Source of the DNA: Panulirus ornatus
Lineage: Eukaryota; Arthropoda; Malacostraca; Decapoda; Palinuridae
Reading direction: 5' to 3'
Assembly (NCBI RefSeq): GCF_036320965.1
Contig: NC_092265.1
Coordinates: 5,622,001 to 5,686,000, forward strand
DNA: 64,000 nucleotides
Part shown: positions 12,191 to 26,225 of the stretch, in pieces
How the letters are laid out: the number at the start of each line of letters is the position of its first letter
How positions within the stretch are numbered: the first letter of the stretch is position 1
Made by a program: the position numbers and the translations under genes
The notes under the pieces: generated by a model
What the model was told of the DNA's origin: nothing
The model's input: only the letters and a program-made list of their open reading frames with translations
Databases searched by the model: none

Positions 12191-15180
12191 TGTTTATGCT
12201 CATTCTTGTGTCCTGATACATTTCAAATGTTGACTGGCTGCAGTGCAGTTGATACCCGAGCTCGTGTGCTTTGATATATTTCATTAATTTGCATCTCCCT
12301 TTTCTAACAGAAAAATTACCTCATATTTAGATGGTGTTACATCGAAGGTTTTACTCATTATTCATGGTCATATTTTTGGAGTCTACTTCATATGGGTACG
12401 ACTGTGTCAACACTACCTACCATGAAGATGCATGTATCCATCCGCGGGCACACCAGACTTAATCCGTCGTGGAGACGTTCAAGCAGACGCAGTCATACCT
12501 CGTCTGGCACACTGAGACTTGCATTCAGTCGCAGATGCCCGGATTCACCATGATTCATACCAAAGCGTGACCAACGGAAATTCATAGAACAATGTCACTA
12601 CATCTAATCAGACACGACCGCCAAGCTATTCAAATGTTTACGGTCCGTGTTTTTAGTGCTTTGTGTCTAATACCGTTCACATAGTGAAGCCAATCTGTCT
12701 TCTTAGCACCCGCAGTTATATACTTAGACAGTATGCGTACGTAGCGCACTCATGCGACACGGACTGTTTATATGATCGGCGTGGAGACAACTGCGAGACG
12801 GTTTATAAATGTTTGGTGGGTGTGGCTGGTATGAGGGGGCCCCGTGTACTGCCGTCCCCCACGCTCTCGTTTCCGCTCCCTCGGCTAGGCTATTTCCGCA
12901 CTCAAACTTCACCTCTCTACTCACCAACGTTTGTTTGTTGTAATAGTGTTAGAAATATGGGAGGTTCGGGCATACGGGTTTACTTGCTATGCATAAGACC
13001 AAAGGGCAATACCTGTAAAATAAATCCACAAACTAAGGTTTGTAAAAAAAATACCAAGCACTGGTCAGTCGATGCTGGATACATCGTGAACACACACTTC
13101 TGTCTTTTGCCAGCTGTTATCTCTGAACCTAACTGCTAGCCTTCTGGACCTGCTGTACACACTGTCAGTACATACGTCTATACCTTTTACTATATGTTAT
13201 CTCTTTCGACCCTACCATTTCTAGAGGCTTGCTTTCTGGACCTGTTCGCTAGCTCGTACCTGTGTGAACTGAAGGGAGTAAAGTAACTGAACAAATTAAT
13301 GCTCTCTTTTCAGTTTTTCATAAGGCGAAAATATTGAAGCTACCGACAAGGGAGGATCAGATTAAACGTGCGTAAATATTTGCACTTAATGAAATTATGA
13401 TGATTTTGGATGAAATGTGAGCAATTCCCATTCACCGTGTTTCTGATGGAAATATTAATACATCCATTACCATCAAAGTTCAATTTTCAAACATGTATAA
13501 GTAATTCATTTCCAATGATAAAATTACTTCCCGTAGGTAATCAAGAAATTCTGAGGTTTACTTTCTACAAATATCAATGTAACATCAGTATTAAGCTAGT
13601 TTTGAGATTCACACTGAGGCAATGCACTTTGATAAATAAACATAATTTCTTTGATGTAAGGAAGTGTGTGAGAGCTATTACTGCCTCGCAAATGCAGTGA
13701 AAGCAAGGATAACATACTGAGGCGCTATTCAAACAGGATGTATTGTTTCACTACTATACGTTCAAGAGTACGTCTCAGATGCTAATGTTTTCCTGATGTC
13801 ACCTGCGAATGCTATACCAGGTTAACTTTGGAAATTCTAAAGTATTCTTGGCTTAGACAAAGGCTTCAGCTTGAGGACAGAAAACATAGCATAGTCTTGC
13901 ATTCACTTCATCGTAACAGACGTGCGTGCATACCTACATGAGAACGAACGGCCAGAGTGAGCATAGCAGTATTTTGGCGGCGCAAGTGTAAACATTGCGG
14001 CATGGAGGGTGCTGGCATATTTCAAGTCGTAGGATTTTTTTTTTTTTTCTTAATCCCGCGTTCCTTTGACGCTGTCAAGACAATATCTTAGTGCGGCACG
14101 GCAGTGCCTTCACGCTCTGTTAGTACGAAAAAAAAAAAATGTTGCATCTCATGAGACGCAGAAACATGGCAATTCTAATGTCATTGTCATCCCGATACTG
14201 TCGTACCCCCCCACTCCTGCTCAAGTGTCTTCAAAGGGTCACATTACTTGCTTTAATTCTCCTCGTCCTGTAACTCATCGTTTCTTATTTCACTTTCATG
14301 TCTTATTTTCTGTGCTTCACTTCACATTGCACATCTCCATACTGTAATCCACCAGATATTCTGTTCCATATGTACGCACTTGCTTTCCCTCTGTCTATCT
14401 ATATGTCTACTAGACGGTCCCTCCCGAGGGCGTCAGCTCTCGCGTGATCCCGGTGAATGCGGAACTCAACGCTGGCTGTCTGCATGTTGCGTGCTGACTG
14501 ACGCTCTTGTGGCTCCTAAAATTGATTCGTGACGTCGATGGTAAAACTGGCAAGCCATGAATATTTAATGTCTACACATATACAGTGCAACACTAAATTG
14601 CATACTTCGTAAATTGAAGGGTAAATTATTTCTTTAATGAAAAATTATTTTTGAAAAAAAGATAAATCTAATCACGAATGAATAGGAAAATAAATTGTTA
14701 ATAAAGGTGTCTCACGCTCTTTATTTTAATAAAAGATGAATATTTTCAAAATAAAATAGGTGTGTTCAGAGGCCTTCAACACGAACGTCGCACTCCATGA
14801 CAGTAACTCGGCACAGATACTGTGATGTGTCAGTCAGAATTGCATTGAAATAAGTACTGCTCGAAAACCATGAACCCGACGCCAGTATCGAACAGAATAG
14901 ACGTGAAGTTTAAACGTTATGTAGAAATGACCCAATCCTCTACGGAAAATATATCCCGGCGGTAGTTTGATATCGTAATAATAAAACATTATCGTAGTTT
15001 TTGACTTAGAATGAAAATGGCGAGAAAAAAACAGTCCTCGAGGGTCTTGGAAACATGAAAAGGGTGATCAAAATGGTTCAGTCTGTGGTTAGTGATGCCG
15101 CTCAATGACCTTGACAGTCTATTAAAAAAAAAAAAGGCACATGAGATGGGCGCTACGAGTGTAAAACTTCCCGTATTGTA
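12191..15180. other. Intronic sequence without recognised features
   Basis: I see no exon with splice signals and no repeat I can name. There is a T-run at 14035-14050, and 14560-14760 is AT-rich. The open frame on the plus strand ending at 13139 begins with GTG, has only late ATGs and resembles no family I know. Confidence 0.4.
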
Positions 15181-15181
15181 A

Positions 15182-17530
<2,349 letters not shown>

Positions 17531-17534
17531 GAGT

Positions 17535-17655
17535 AAGACGTTACGACCCTTGAGCACGACGATAAGACCCTTGAATATGACGACCTGGCCTCTGACCTGG
17601 CGCTTGAGAGTCGACCCCGAGGGTTGTAAAGTCTCGCTCAAGAGGGTTTAAAGTT
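17535..17655. repeat. Inverted-repeat dispersed element, copy 4
   Basis: The left arm carries TTACGACCCTTGAGCACGAC and ATAAGACCCTTGAATATGA. The centre is CGACCTGGCCTCTGACCTGG. The right arm is degenerate (GAGGGTTGTAAAGTCTCGCT, CAAGAGGGTTTAAAG). Arms are diverged reverse complements of each other and of the same blocks in copies 1, 5 and 6. Confidence 0.65.
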
Positions 17656-17983
17656 CACACTATCTCTCCAAAGAAGTATGGCCATCCATTCCAAACAATC
17701 ATACTTCCATTTTTTGATCAAGCAACACGCCATGTTGCAGCAACAGAAACACTGATTGACCCCGAAGATTTCTGATATGTAATCTCGTAGGTGGGTAGGA
17801 TTTTAGCCTACCTGTTAACTTAGACTTGGGCTTGAGGGTTACCGTTAAACTTACAACGATCTCAAATGTTGTAACTCAAAAGAGAAAGAAAATATCTACG
17901 ACGAGATTTTGCCAAGACGTCTACTAGACAGACAGACATATACAATGCGGTTTCTTCCATAGAATTACATAGTTGAGGATGCA

Positions 17984-18011
17984 AGAGAGAGAGAGAGAGA
18001 GAGAGAGAGAA
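17984..18011. repeat. (GA)n microsatellite
   Basis: A short pure GA run. Confidence 0.95.
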
Positions 18012-18198
18012 ACTGCATGACTTACCTATGAAGATGTTGCAGAACAACAATGTAGGTTATGACTGCCCCCTTACAGCCCACGTTTTCAAAGAACCACACT
18101 TACCACTGGAAATCAGCATGATAAAATATGTCCTTAACAGATTAAACGCGCACAAAAAAGGGGGGGCGGGCTAGAATTACACGGCATACTGCACTAAC

Positions 18199-18331
18199 CT
18201 TTTTGTGCAAGCTTCATAAGGGTCTTCCTCTTCTCCACCTCCTGCAAGTAAAGTGCCTTGTAGTCTTCATCGGCAGTCCCCTCCCCGTTTTCTGTGAGGG
18301 TAGGAACCGGATATCCTCCGTTTTCCGTCAT
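18199..18331 (-). CDS. First coding exon of the coiled-coil protein gene
   Basis: The ATG at 18331-18329 lies in a good context (GCCGCCATTATGA). The exon runs 44 codons plus one base to the donor AAAAG|GTTAGT. The protein starts MTENGGYPVPTLTENGEG, a flexible acidic segment, then changes to the helix-prone ADEDYKALYLQEVEKRKTLM and KLAQK. The split Gly/Ala codon joins precisely to the exon at 1196-1083, so at least 82 residues of the protein are known here. The function is unknown. The pattern, short disordered head then charged coiled coil, suggests a cytoskeletal or scaffold protein, but that is only inference. The start is preferred because the acceptor and 5' UTR lie immediately upstream. 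Confidence 0.8.
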
Positions 18332-18394
18332 AATGGCGGCGCGCGTTCCGGTGGTGACGATTGTTATTTGTTGGTCATAGTCTTGTCACACCAC
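18332..18394 (-). other. 5' UTR part of the first coding exon
   Basis: On the minus strand the acceptor TCTCCTCCTCTTCCTCAG ends at 18395, so this exon starts at 18394 and carries 63 bases of leader before the ATG. The leader becomes CpG-rich next to the start codon (GGAACGCGCGCCGCC). Confidence 0.7.
18364..18378 (-). promoter_or_regulatory. Four-codon upstream ORF
   Basis: ATG ACC AAC AAA TAA lies in the leader and ends 32 bases before the main ATG. Short upstream ORFs of this kind can lower or condition translation of the main frame. Here this is inference from position only. Its own context (GACTATGA) is weak. Confidence 0.5.
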
Positions 18395-18611
18395 CTGAGG
18401 AAGAGGAGGAGACACAAGGTTTAAAGATCCACCACCGAGTTAATAGGATTAAAGGGAGAATAAGGAAAGGATTAAAATCACGGGATCCCGGGAGGGGGGG
18501 GGGGGGGCGTGTGGATGACAACCGGTTTACCTGGGAGAAGGAGGGTAGGTGGGAGGGAAGAGAGAGGAGTGGGTGGGTGGGTGGGTGTGTGTGTGTGTGT
18601 GGGGCCGTTAC
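18395..18611 (-). other. First intron of the coiled-coil gene (217 bp)
   Basis: Donor GTAACG at 18611, acceptor CCTCAG at 18395. It contains a run of G on the plus strand (18485-18505) and a short GT array (18585-18601). Confidence 0.65.
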
Positions 18612-18860
18612 CTCTCTTTAACCGACACACAAGGTGGCTGCTCGAGTTCGCTGCTCCTCGGGTGAAGAATTCTGGACACTTCGAAACTCCTGGCGTCCTA
18701 ACTACGCCACTTGCCAACACTGGCAGCGACCAGGGAGGGAGGCTCCGAGATATCTGGCTCTCTCTCCCCCGCACGCACACCGCTGGACGGCTAGGCTATA
18801 AGGCTTGGTGGGGTTCGCTGTAACAGAGTTGCGGTCACGCGTGCTGCGGTAGGGCCCCAA
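18612..18860 (-). other. 5' UTR exon and probable promoter-proximal region of the coiled-coil gene
   Basis: The sequence GGTTAAAGAGAG ends at the donor GTAACG. The transcription start is not visible, so the outer boundary is a guess. The surrounding 18600-18880 sequence is rich in CpG and GC compared with its neighbours, as expected near a promoter. A weak TATA-like TTATAG sits near 18800. Confidence 0.5.
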
Positions 18861-19054
18861 GCGGCCGCCGGGGGGAACGATGGTTCTCATGTCATACTAC
18901 AAGTTTTGTCTTTCGCACTGAGCATGATAACACACAACACATTAGAAGAAGAAAAAATACCTTCATACTTGAATAACTTTCGTTGCCAACGTGTAAAATG
19001 AATGGTAGGTGTAGATGTGGTAACTAGGGGATCGGGTGATTAGCACTGAACATG

Positions 19055-19355
19055 AAGGGACGACCCTTAAACAATTCAAGGCGACCTTTGAGCTGATACG
19101 ACCCTTGAGCACGCAGGAACGACCCTTACGTATGATGGCCTAGCCTTTGATTTGAACCTGATAGGTCATAGCTTCAGGGGTCACGCCATCACATCCATCG
19201 TGCTCAGGGATCGTAGCGTCGTGCTAAGGGATCGTACCGTCGTGCTCAGGATCGTACCGTCGTGCTCAGGGATCGTTCCGTCGTGCCGAGGAATCGTACC
19301 GTCGTGCTCAGGGATCGTACCGTCGTGCCGAGGGATCGTATCGTCGTGCTCAAAG
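19055..19355. repeat. Inverted-repeat dispersed element, copy 5, with an expanded right arm
   Basis: The left arm has GATACGACCCTTGAGCACG and GAACGACCCTTACG. The centre is TATGATGGCCTAGCCTTTGA (about 19131-19150). The right arm is amplified into seven or so tandem units of about 21 bases, GATCGTACCGTCGTGCTCAG with variants, from about 19195 to 19350. The units are the reverse complement of the left-arm motif. Confidence 0.7.
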
Positions 19356-19375
19356 GATTAAAACATTACATTTCA

Positions 19376-22300
19376 TACGCCCTAAAGTTAAGCTTGCCCA
19401 AAGTCGTTTACCACGAGCATCAACATAGTTGAACACACGTCACTTCTTAAGACTCCTTGTCGTTCGCACAAGTCTCAAGCACGACTCTGACGTAAGGTCA
19501 AGAACATCGATAGTTAATAAGACAGTAGTTTGACCTACAGTAGTCCGACCTCGATGGTTTATATATGTTACCCTTTAGTTTCCGGAAGTTCCCCTTTCGT
19601 GGTCAGGTTACTGCCCTCCATTAGCAAACACACATCGGTGTATGACATCCGGGTATCAAGTCTCCAAAGCTGCACTGCAGTCCTCTTCTCCTCCCGTCTC
19701 CCACTCTTGTGGACTGGCCTAACGTAATCATGGACCCATGATCTTCGTACTCCCGCTCAAGATAATTTTTGAGATTACCTTTAAAACCCATAGCCACCTG
19801 TAAACTCTTGGTCCACCGCTATAACCTGCGCGATGACGAACTTTTACGAAGTCCTGTGTTAATAATGATCGGAGTCAGCTGGGCTTCACGCGGGGGCGGG
19901 TATTGATATGATGAGGTCCAGACACTCCCGGACGCAGTAATGAATCGATGCGGAGGCCGAGTACTGTGTTGCCGCGACTGGCCGGCTGGTGGTGGTTGGG
20001 GGGTTGCGCCACAACCGGCTATCAGGTGTTGCTGGCTCTATCCAACCTATTTGCTCCTGAAAATCAGGCAGCTTAAAAGCAGAAGCTTTCTTGGTGGCAT
20101 TTATCTTTTCTCAAGTCTCGACTAGGCTAAGTGTGTCCTTTTTCTAATATATATATATGTGTGTGTGTGTGTGTGTTTAAGATATAAACTGTAGAGTAGT
20201 AATTAAACTTTTCTGCGCTCAATAAAGATATAAAAGTTGTTTGGATTAATTGACGTTAGTTCACCAATGAGTAGGCAAGTTGAAATAAGAGAAAACGTTG
20301 GAAAAAAATAAAACCCCCGTCCCACTTTCTGACGCTCAGAACCACCAATCTGGTCAGCATTCTTGGCAAATGCTTCAGGCTTCGCTAGATAAACCACAAG
20401 ATATCAATGGGAAGCCTCTCGCAGGACGTGAAGGATGATGTGGGCGCTCCAACCAAGATCTGTTTTTCGAAAACTGGCTAGAGTAGCGAGGGGGGGGGGG
20501 GGGTCAAAGATGATACTCCCCAAATTTATCCAGATGGCGCTTGAAGGACAAAGCAATAACAGGCAGTATTATGTAATTATCAGTGTCTACGTTTCAGGTT
20601 GTAAAGGTAATATACTAGCACACAAAAATACATACAAACAACAGGGAAGACTATAAGGCTTAAATTACATTTTCACTATATAATTTTCACGTTTATTGAT
20701 GGGATTTCCTTTAAAACTGCTTTACAGTTTCATTTGCTTGGGGGGGAAAATGCCGGGCCAAAAGTTGGTAGTGTCTTGGTACATATTTTTCTTGTGTTCC
20801 AGCCTAAACACCGCTCACAGTCGCTAGAATGCAACACGATTTATTACGTCTTAAAAATCTGCCCTTTAAAACTACATCCGTTTTGTATGTCTCTATGTCA
20901 GCTTACACAGGAAATGGTATTAACGATCGAAAACGTAGAATAATATGCATGTTGACAGTTCTATATCTTTCTGATTATAGATATATTTTTTTTTTCATAT
21001 TAACATGTCAAGCGTACAAGACATTATACACATGCTGTCAAAGGCCTTCAGTATGTTTGCGACATGCAAACCCAGAAATCAGTGTTGGACGTCGAAGCCC
21101 CCTGCAACACAAGAAAAATACAAAGAGTACTTCACCAAGTCAGTAACTGAAGATATAACTCACATTAATTTGGGGTGGAAAAAATAGGCTCTAAGTTAAG
21201 GTTTTTTAGGAACATCCTAGCCAAGGTTCTTTAAAGAATATGTAAACAACAGAAAAATAATGACTCAAGGATTGCAGGTATCGTAGTCGAACTCCAGACG
21301 AAAGAAAACGAGCGTATTTGTTGCTGTTGTTGGTACAGTTGATAAAGCTAAAGAGGGGCATTCAGGATTATCATGGGAGGGGGATAATGGGCACACAGGA
21401 CAGAAGGGATAGTACAGACGGCCGCTCTGTACGAAGCCTTAGTTTGGTTATCGCTGCACGTCCGTACCCCCTCCGCCTCTCCCGCCCGACGTTCGCTTAA
21501 GATTTTATACTTGTGTCTCTTGTTTGTTGGACTTGTTACTGAAATACTATAGCATTCATTTTCACGTGTTATTGCTCACGGAATAAAACAAACTGAAAAA
21601 CAATGTTGATGGAGGGGAAATCGACGTAGGGAATTTACGTGCCAATTATCAAGTGATTTTTCCGCCGTTCCTCGAAACTGCGTGGGAAGCCCAGACATGT
21701 GATTCGCCCCAGGGAGTAAGTAATTGTACAGTGTGTTTGACATGGACTGTAGGGATTCTGGCTTAGACATCTTGGGGAGCTGGGGGATGGTCGGCCATAA
21801 CGCTAAGCTGACTGGCATTAGGCTCACTCAAACACTTCTCACGTTTAAGCCGATTTCCTCGACAGAGAGTGAGCTCCCGGGCAATAGTAGTTTTTGAATG
21901 CCTTTCCCCATTTAAGATCGTTACGTGATTAGTCTGTTGTATTTAGTAAATCACACGGGACACGTACTCTAGTGTTGTTGGGTTAATAAGGTACTAAGCG
22001 ATCAGAGAAGACGGGTTTACACTGTGACTCCCACTGGTTTACGTAACTTTTGCACAGCGACCGTAACTCATGGCGATAAAGTAATCAACAAAGACAACCT
22101 CATTGTTGGTGAGGAAATAATGATGGCTTCAATACGACCGGTACGACGATAAATAGACAAACTTAACAAACGCACAAACATGCATTAACATATATACGTG
22201 TGTGTGTGTAACCGGACTCCACCTGCACAACTTTGCATCCCGATTTAAAAGTCCACCTTTGACGAGGTCGTCAGTGACCGAGAGGAGTACAGTCACGTCA

Positions 22301-22390
22301 AAAGAACTCCTCGTTACAAAAGAATCTGCCATATCCCTGCTACTGACAGTAACGCAGTCACGGATCTACGTGAAAGGGATCTTAGGGTCT
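19376..22390. other. Intergenic sequence without recognised genes
   Basis: Upstream of the coiled-coil gene. No exons or named elements can be supported. There is a short GT array at 20157-20176 and a G-run near 20490. Confidence 0.4.
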
Positions 22391-22396
22391 TATAAA

Positions 22397-22402
22397 TGCG
22401 CG

Positions 22403-22453
<51 letters not shown>
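22397..22453. repeat. (CG)n-(CA)n microsatellite
   Basis: A short GC dinucleotide run followed by a pure CA run of about 25 repeats. Confidence 0.95.
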
Positions 22454-22455
<2 letters not shown>

Positions 22456-22912
22456 ATAAAGCAGGAGACGCAGCAAACAAGGGACAGTTACGTGAGCGGG
22501 TGGAGGTAAGAGATTAGGTGTGTGTTACATGACAGTAATCCCCCCTGGTCTGCCACCCGGCACAGGCCCCGCCAGGTCGTTGGGGGGGGGAGGAGAGAGG
22601 AGGTCACACCAGGTGGGGAGGGTTCTCGGGTCATGTGGGGTGAGGGGAAGCTTTAACAAGGGGAAAGAAGCGGGCAGGGGGGGGGGGAGGATGGAGGGAG
22701 ACCAGGTAGTGTCAATCTATTTATCGTGTGGGATTGAGGCTCAGACACTCGTGAAAACAATACGTCCTCTTTTGAGTATACTTATACGAAGTTTACATTT
22801 AAACCCTTTTGGTCACTTAGCTAACCATGGTTTACATCCTTTGGTCTCTTGGCTAACCCAAGTATTAAAAAGATTTAAAAGTAGGTAAATGAGCCTAAAG
22901 GGCAGAAACTGG

Positions 22913-22916
<4 letters not shown>

Positions 22917-22984
<68 letters not shown>
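22917..22984. repeat. (GA)n microsatellite
   Basis: A pure GA run of more than 30 repeats. Confidence 0.97.
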
Positions 22985-22986
<2 letters not shown>

Positions 22987-23224
22987 AGAGGAGGAGAGTA
23001 AGAAGTTCCGTAAAGCACAGGAAAACAAATTTTCTTCCTTGGTGTGGTCGGTAAGATCGGTCAGTGGGATTACATATTAACACATCCTCCGCTCAGACAC
23101 CATCACCTTTATAGAGAAGGCAAGATCAATCAGTTCGTTACATGTGAAGTCGTAATTACTTGCATACTTAATTACCTCGGCGTGAGCTGTCGCATGTACA
23201 CCACTTATGTAAGGACTTACTGTG

Positions 23225-23365
23225 GCTCTAGAGCACGACGGTACGACCCCTGAGTGCGTCGGTGCGACCTTTGAACACGAAGAAAAAGCTCCTTGGATAC
23301 GTTGGCCTGCCCTTTGTCCTGGCTACCCCCTAGCGTCGTACGTCGTGCTTTATGGGAGAAAAGTT
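23225..23365. repeat. Inverted-repeat dispersed element, copy 6
   Basis: The left arm is GAGCACGACGGTACGACCCC, then TCGGTGCGACCTTTGAACAC. The centre is GTTGGCCTGCCCTTTGTCCT. The right arm is TAGCGTCGTACGTCGTGCTT, followed by AGTTTAAAC. The order and orientation match copies 4 and 5. Confidence 0.65.
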
Positions 23366-23397
23366 TAAACATCTCGCGCCACAAAGGTATATGAACC

Positions 23398-24310
23398 AGT
23401 TTGATCGAGTTCCTCAGGGTTGAATCCTATCACCTACTCTCTCTTCTTTCTATAAAGGTTCTTTCTCTTCGTCTTCCTCAAACCTTCTTCACTGTTACGC
23501 TGATGATTCCATTTTACACACTATTACCTCACCTTCCCTCCACTCTTAATACCCGTTCTGTTTCTCGTACGGAACATATTTCCTCCCTCAATTCGAACCT
23601 CTGCATCATATCTGAATGGAGAAACAGTTACCTTAACCTTGTTACGTTCAGTAGCACAAAAATGCAATTCATCTATCAACCTCTTATTAATGGAGCCATT
23701 CATTTCATGTTCATTTTCAGAACATCACAGATCAATTCTGCGATTACATAAATATTTTAGGATAACCATATCTTCTACTCTATCCTGGAAACCACCTGAT
23801 ATCACTATCATAAAATCTGTTTTCCCAAAACCTTGGGAAAGTACGTATAAGCGTCGTGATCATTTTTCATGTGAGCAGCTATTATTCCCTGTTTACAAGG
23901 CTTTTATTTCCCTTATTTTGGAGTACACATCTGGGTTGATTATCCCTTCACCTCTCCATTAACCAGAGTAGAGAATCCGTAGTCTTTCGTCTCATTGACT
24001 TGCCTGGTGTCACCTCTCTTCCAAACCAACTCTCTCTGTAGTGTCGCTATGTTGTTGTTGCTGTCCTTTCTCTGTTCTACTAGCATTATTTTGGCCACTG
24101 TCCTCACAAGCTCTGTGCATGTGTCCCCCACCCCCACCACCACCACCCCCACCCGAAGGCTTAAGCACGTGGCATGTGCCTGGCTGTTGCCCTCCGCTGT
24201 TTCTGTGTGGAGACCGGCCATCGTCTTCCTGCTTCGTCTTTCCCTCTCCCTGTGATTTTCTTCAAGTATCAGGTCTGCAAACACCTGCGGAGACCTGATT
24301 CATTTCTCCT
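23398..24310 (+). mobile_element. Jockey-like LINE reverse transcriptase remnant
   Basis: Interrupted plus-strand frames carry, in order, a GVPQG-like GFLRVES/VPQG region, LSPTL, the catalytic YADD box (CYADDSILHT near 23500), SEWRNSYLNLVTFSS, LGITISSTLSWKPPD-like residues, YKAFISLILEYTSG (LYKAFIRPCLEY-like) and a C-terminal tail that in better copies reads 'YRYYFG.C...L..C.PPP...PR.TR'. Several frameshifts and stops make it inactive. The family call follows the order of motifs. The element belongs to the jockey-type non-LTR group known from arthropods. Confidence 0.75.
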
Positions 24311-24539
24311 TAACTCTTTCTCTCGCCTCATTCCTTTTACCCGAGATAGCCTTCGGTTGGGGTATCTTTTGCATGTTATGTCACCCATCAGTGTATGATA
24401 ATGACTATGTGCACAGTCATGTGGAATATGATGTGTATTGCATGTCTCTAGAAAGTATCTCTGATGTATGAACACATACACACACAATTTCTTGCAGTGT
24501 GGAGAAGCTACTTCAGTGGGAGGGAAAAAACGAGGTTTT

Positions 24540-24860
24540 AGGGAAAGGGAATCATATGTGACGAACCTCATAGATTTCTACAAGAAAGTGAGCTCCGTTT
24601 TTGTCTGTATGGAACTTTCAGAAAGAATTTGACACTAGACGACATACGAGGTTAGTAGAGACGTTGGATCTTCTGGCACGTTCGATGCTTAAAAGTTATC
24701 TAAGTGGAAGGGAATCAAAGGGTGCACATTAAGGAAACCCTTTCAGAATGGGTTAAGATAACCAGTGGCTTGCCGCAAGGCACTGTCTTATAACCATTTC
24801 TTTTTTTTTTTATGTAAATTGCAACCCTCTGAAATAGCTCATCTAACCTGTTTGCGCTGT
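24540..24860 (+). mobile_element. CR1/L2-like reverse transcriptase fragment
   Basis: Plus-strand fragments read TLDLLARS, LKSYLSGRESKGAH, then ITSGLPQGTVL, corresponding to the RT region 'W..SYLSgR.Q.V.vng..S.w..vtSGvPQGSVL'. Stops and a frame shift between these pieces show decay. It follows the jockey-like copy by 230 bases but belongs to another LINE group. Confidence 0.6.
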
Positions 24861-25487
24861 ACAGGGAGCGAGTTTTACACTTATGGGCCCCCATCTCTTC
24901 AGCTTTTCCTCTCATACATTTTAAACCTCTGTATGCTTTCTCTTTTTATAATCAAATCACAGCCTAGTGGACTCATTCGTTACTTTTATACAACAAACGT
25001 GCATTTGTATACACAACTTTCAGTCACACATTTTCAGTCATATTCCTGCCCTGTCTTCGGTATAGGCGGGGGATGTCCCATATTCTTACCTTTGCCTTTT
25101 CCTCCTCTTCTTCCTTAGGTCTATCACCTATGATGAATGGCCAACTGAAAGTCACCTTGCTTTAGTTCCGTAGCCAGCCAAAGTACATGACTTCCAGGCT
25201 GAGTGACTCTTAAATCGAATGTGTCCAATAACTTGCCATCCTCTATATTGTCTTAAACCAATTCTCCAGCCTCCTTTTATTGCAAAAACTGCACTCTGCA
25301 TTTCTGTAGTCTCTGGCAATCTATTAAGTAGCATTCCGCATTTTTCCACCCCGTCCTTTTTGTCTGGCCTGTATTCCAGTCCTAAATCCTCATCGATTTA
25401 CATCTGTAAATCTCTTGTTTTACTAATCTTTCTAATTTTGATGCTATCCATTTTTCTGTTAAAACCTTCAGTTCTGATAAGTTAAAC

Positions 25488-25490
<3 letters not shown>

Positions 25491-25526
<36 letters not shown>
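25491..25526. repeat. (TG)n microsatellite
   Basis: A pure GT run of about 18 repeats. Confidence 0.97.
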
Positions 25527-25529
<3 letters not shown>

Positions 25530-26119
25530 AGCAGGATATGACGCTGTCTGTATGCGTGGTGATACATAATAACTATCATGACGATAGAAAGGACGGGTCT
25601 ACTAGTGGAATTACCCCACAAGTATGTTAAAATATTCCCTACACCGGATACATGTGGTCACATGAAACCGGTAGTGTTGTAGTGAGGCATCTCACTCGAT
25701 TGTGAATGAAGTCCTTCTTCTCTTGAGACGAAAAAGCCGACCTTAAAACGCAGAGGATACGAGAGATACATTTGATATGGTGGCAGCTCAGAAATGTTAG
25801 ATTGCGCTTATCAAAAAGGATCGTAGGAATGACAAATCCTATAAAATATTAGACGAAATATATACCATGAGCGAAAAAAAAACCGAGTAAACTTCACATG
25901 ATTGTAAAATCACTGATAAATGTTATCACTACAACTGAATCACCGGATGTCAACAGCAAGGAGATAATATGGCGTCGAAATACCCGACGAGATTTAAAGG
26001 AGAACCGAGTTACTATCAGCTGATGAAACGATGGAACGGCCCGACTCCCACACAACTGTCACTGATAACAACTTCAGGTAAATACTTCACTAACTAACTA
26101 ACTATAACCATCACCTACC

Positions 26120-26225
26120 GATGGAAACCTACCCCTCGTGGAGGTACAGCCTAGCTTAAAACCAACCTCAGACTGATGGAAATTATACCCCTCGTGGAGG
26201 AACAGCCTAGCTTAAAAACAATCTA
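26120..26225. repeat. 55-base tandem duplication
   Basis: GATGGAAACCTACCCCTCGT and AGCCTAGCTTAAAAC recur 55 bases later with few changes. Confidence 0.85.

Noticed and set aside
12663..13139. Plus-strand open frame of 158 codons with several cysteines
   Set aside because: It begins with GTG, its first ATG codons are late, no splice structure or known family is visible, and it sits in the intron of the other gene.
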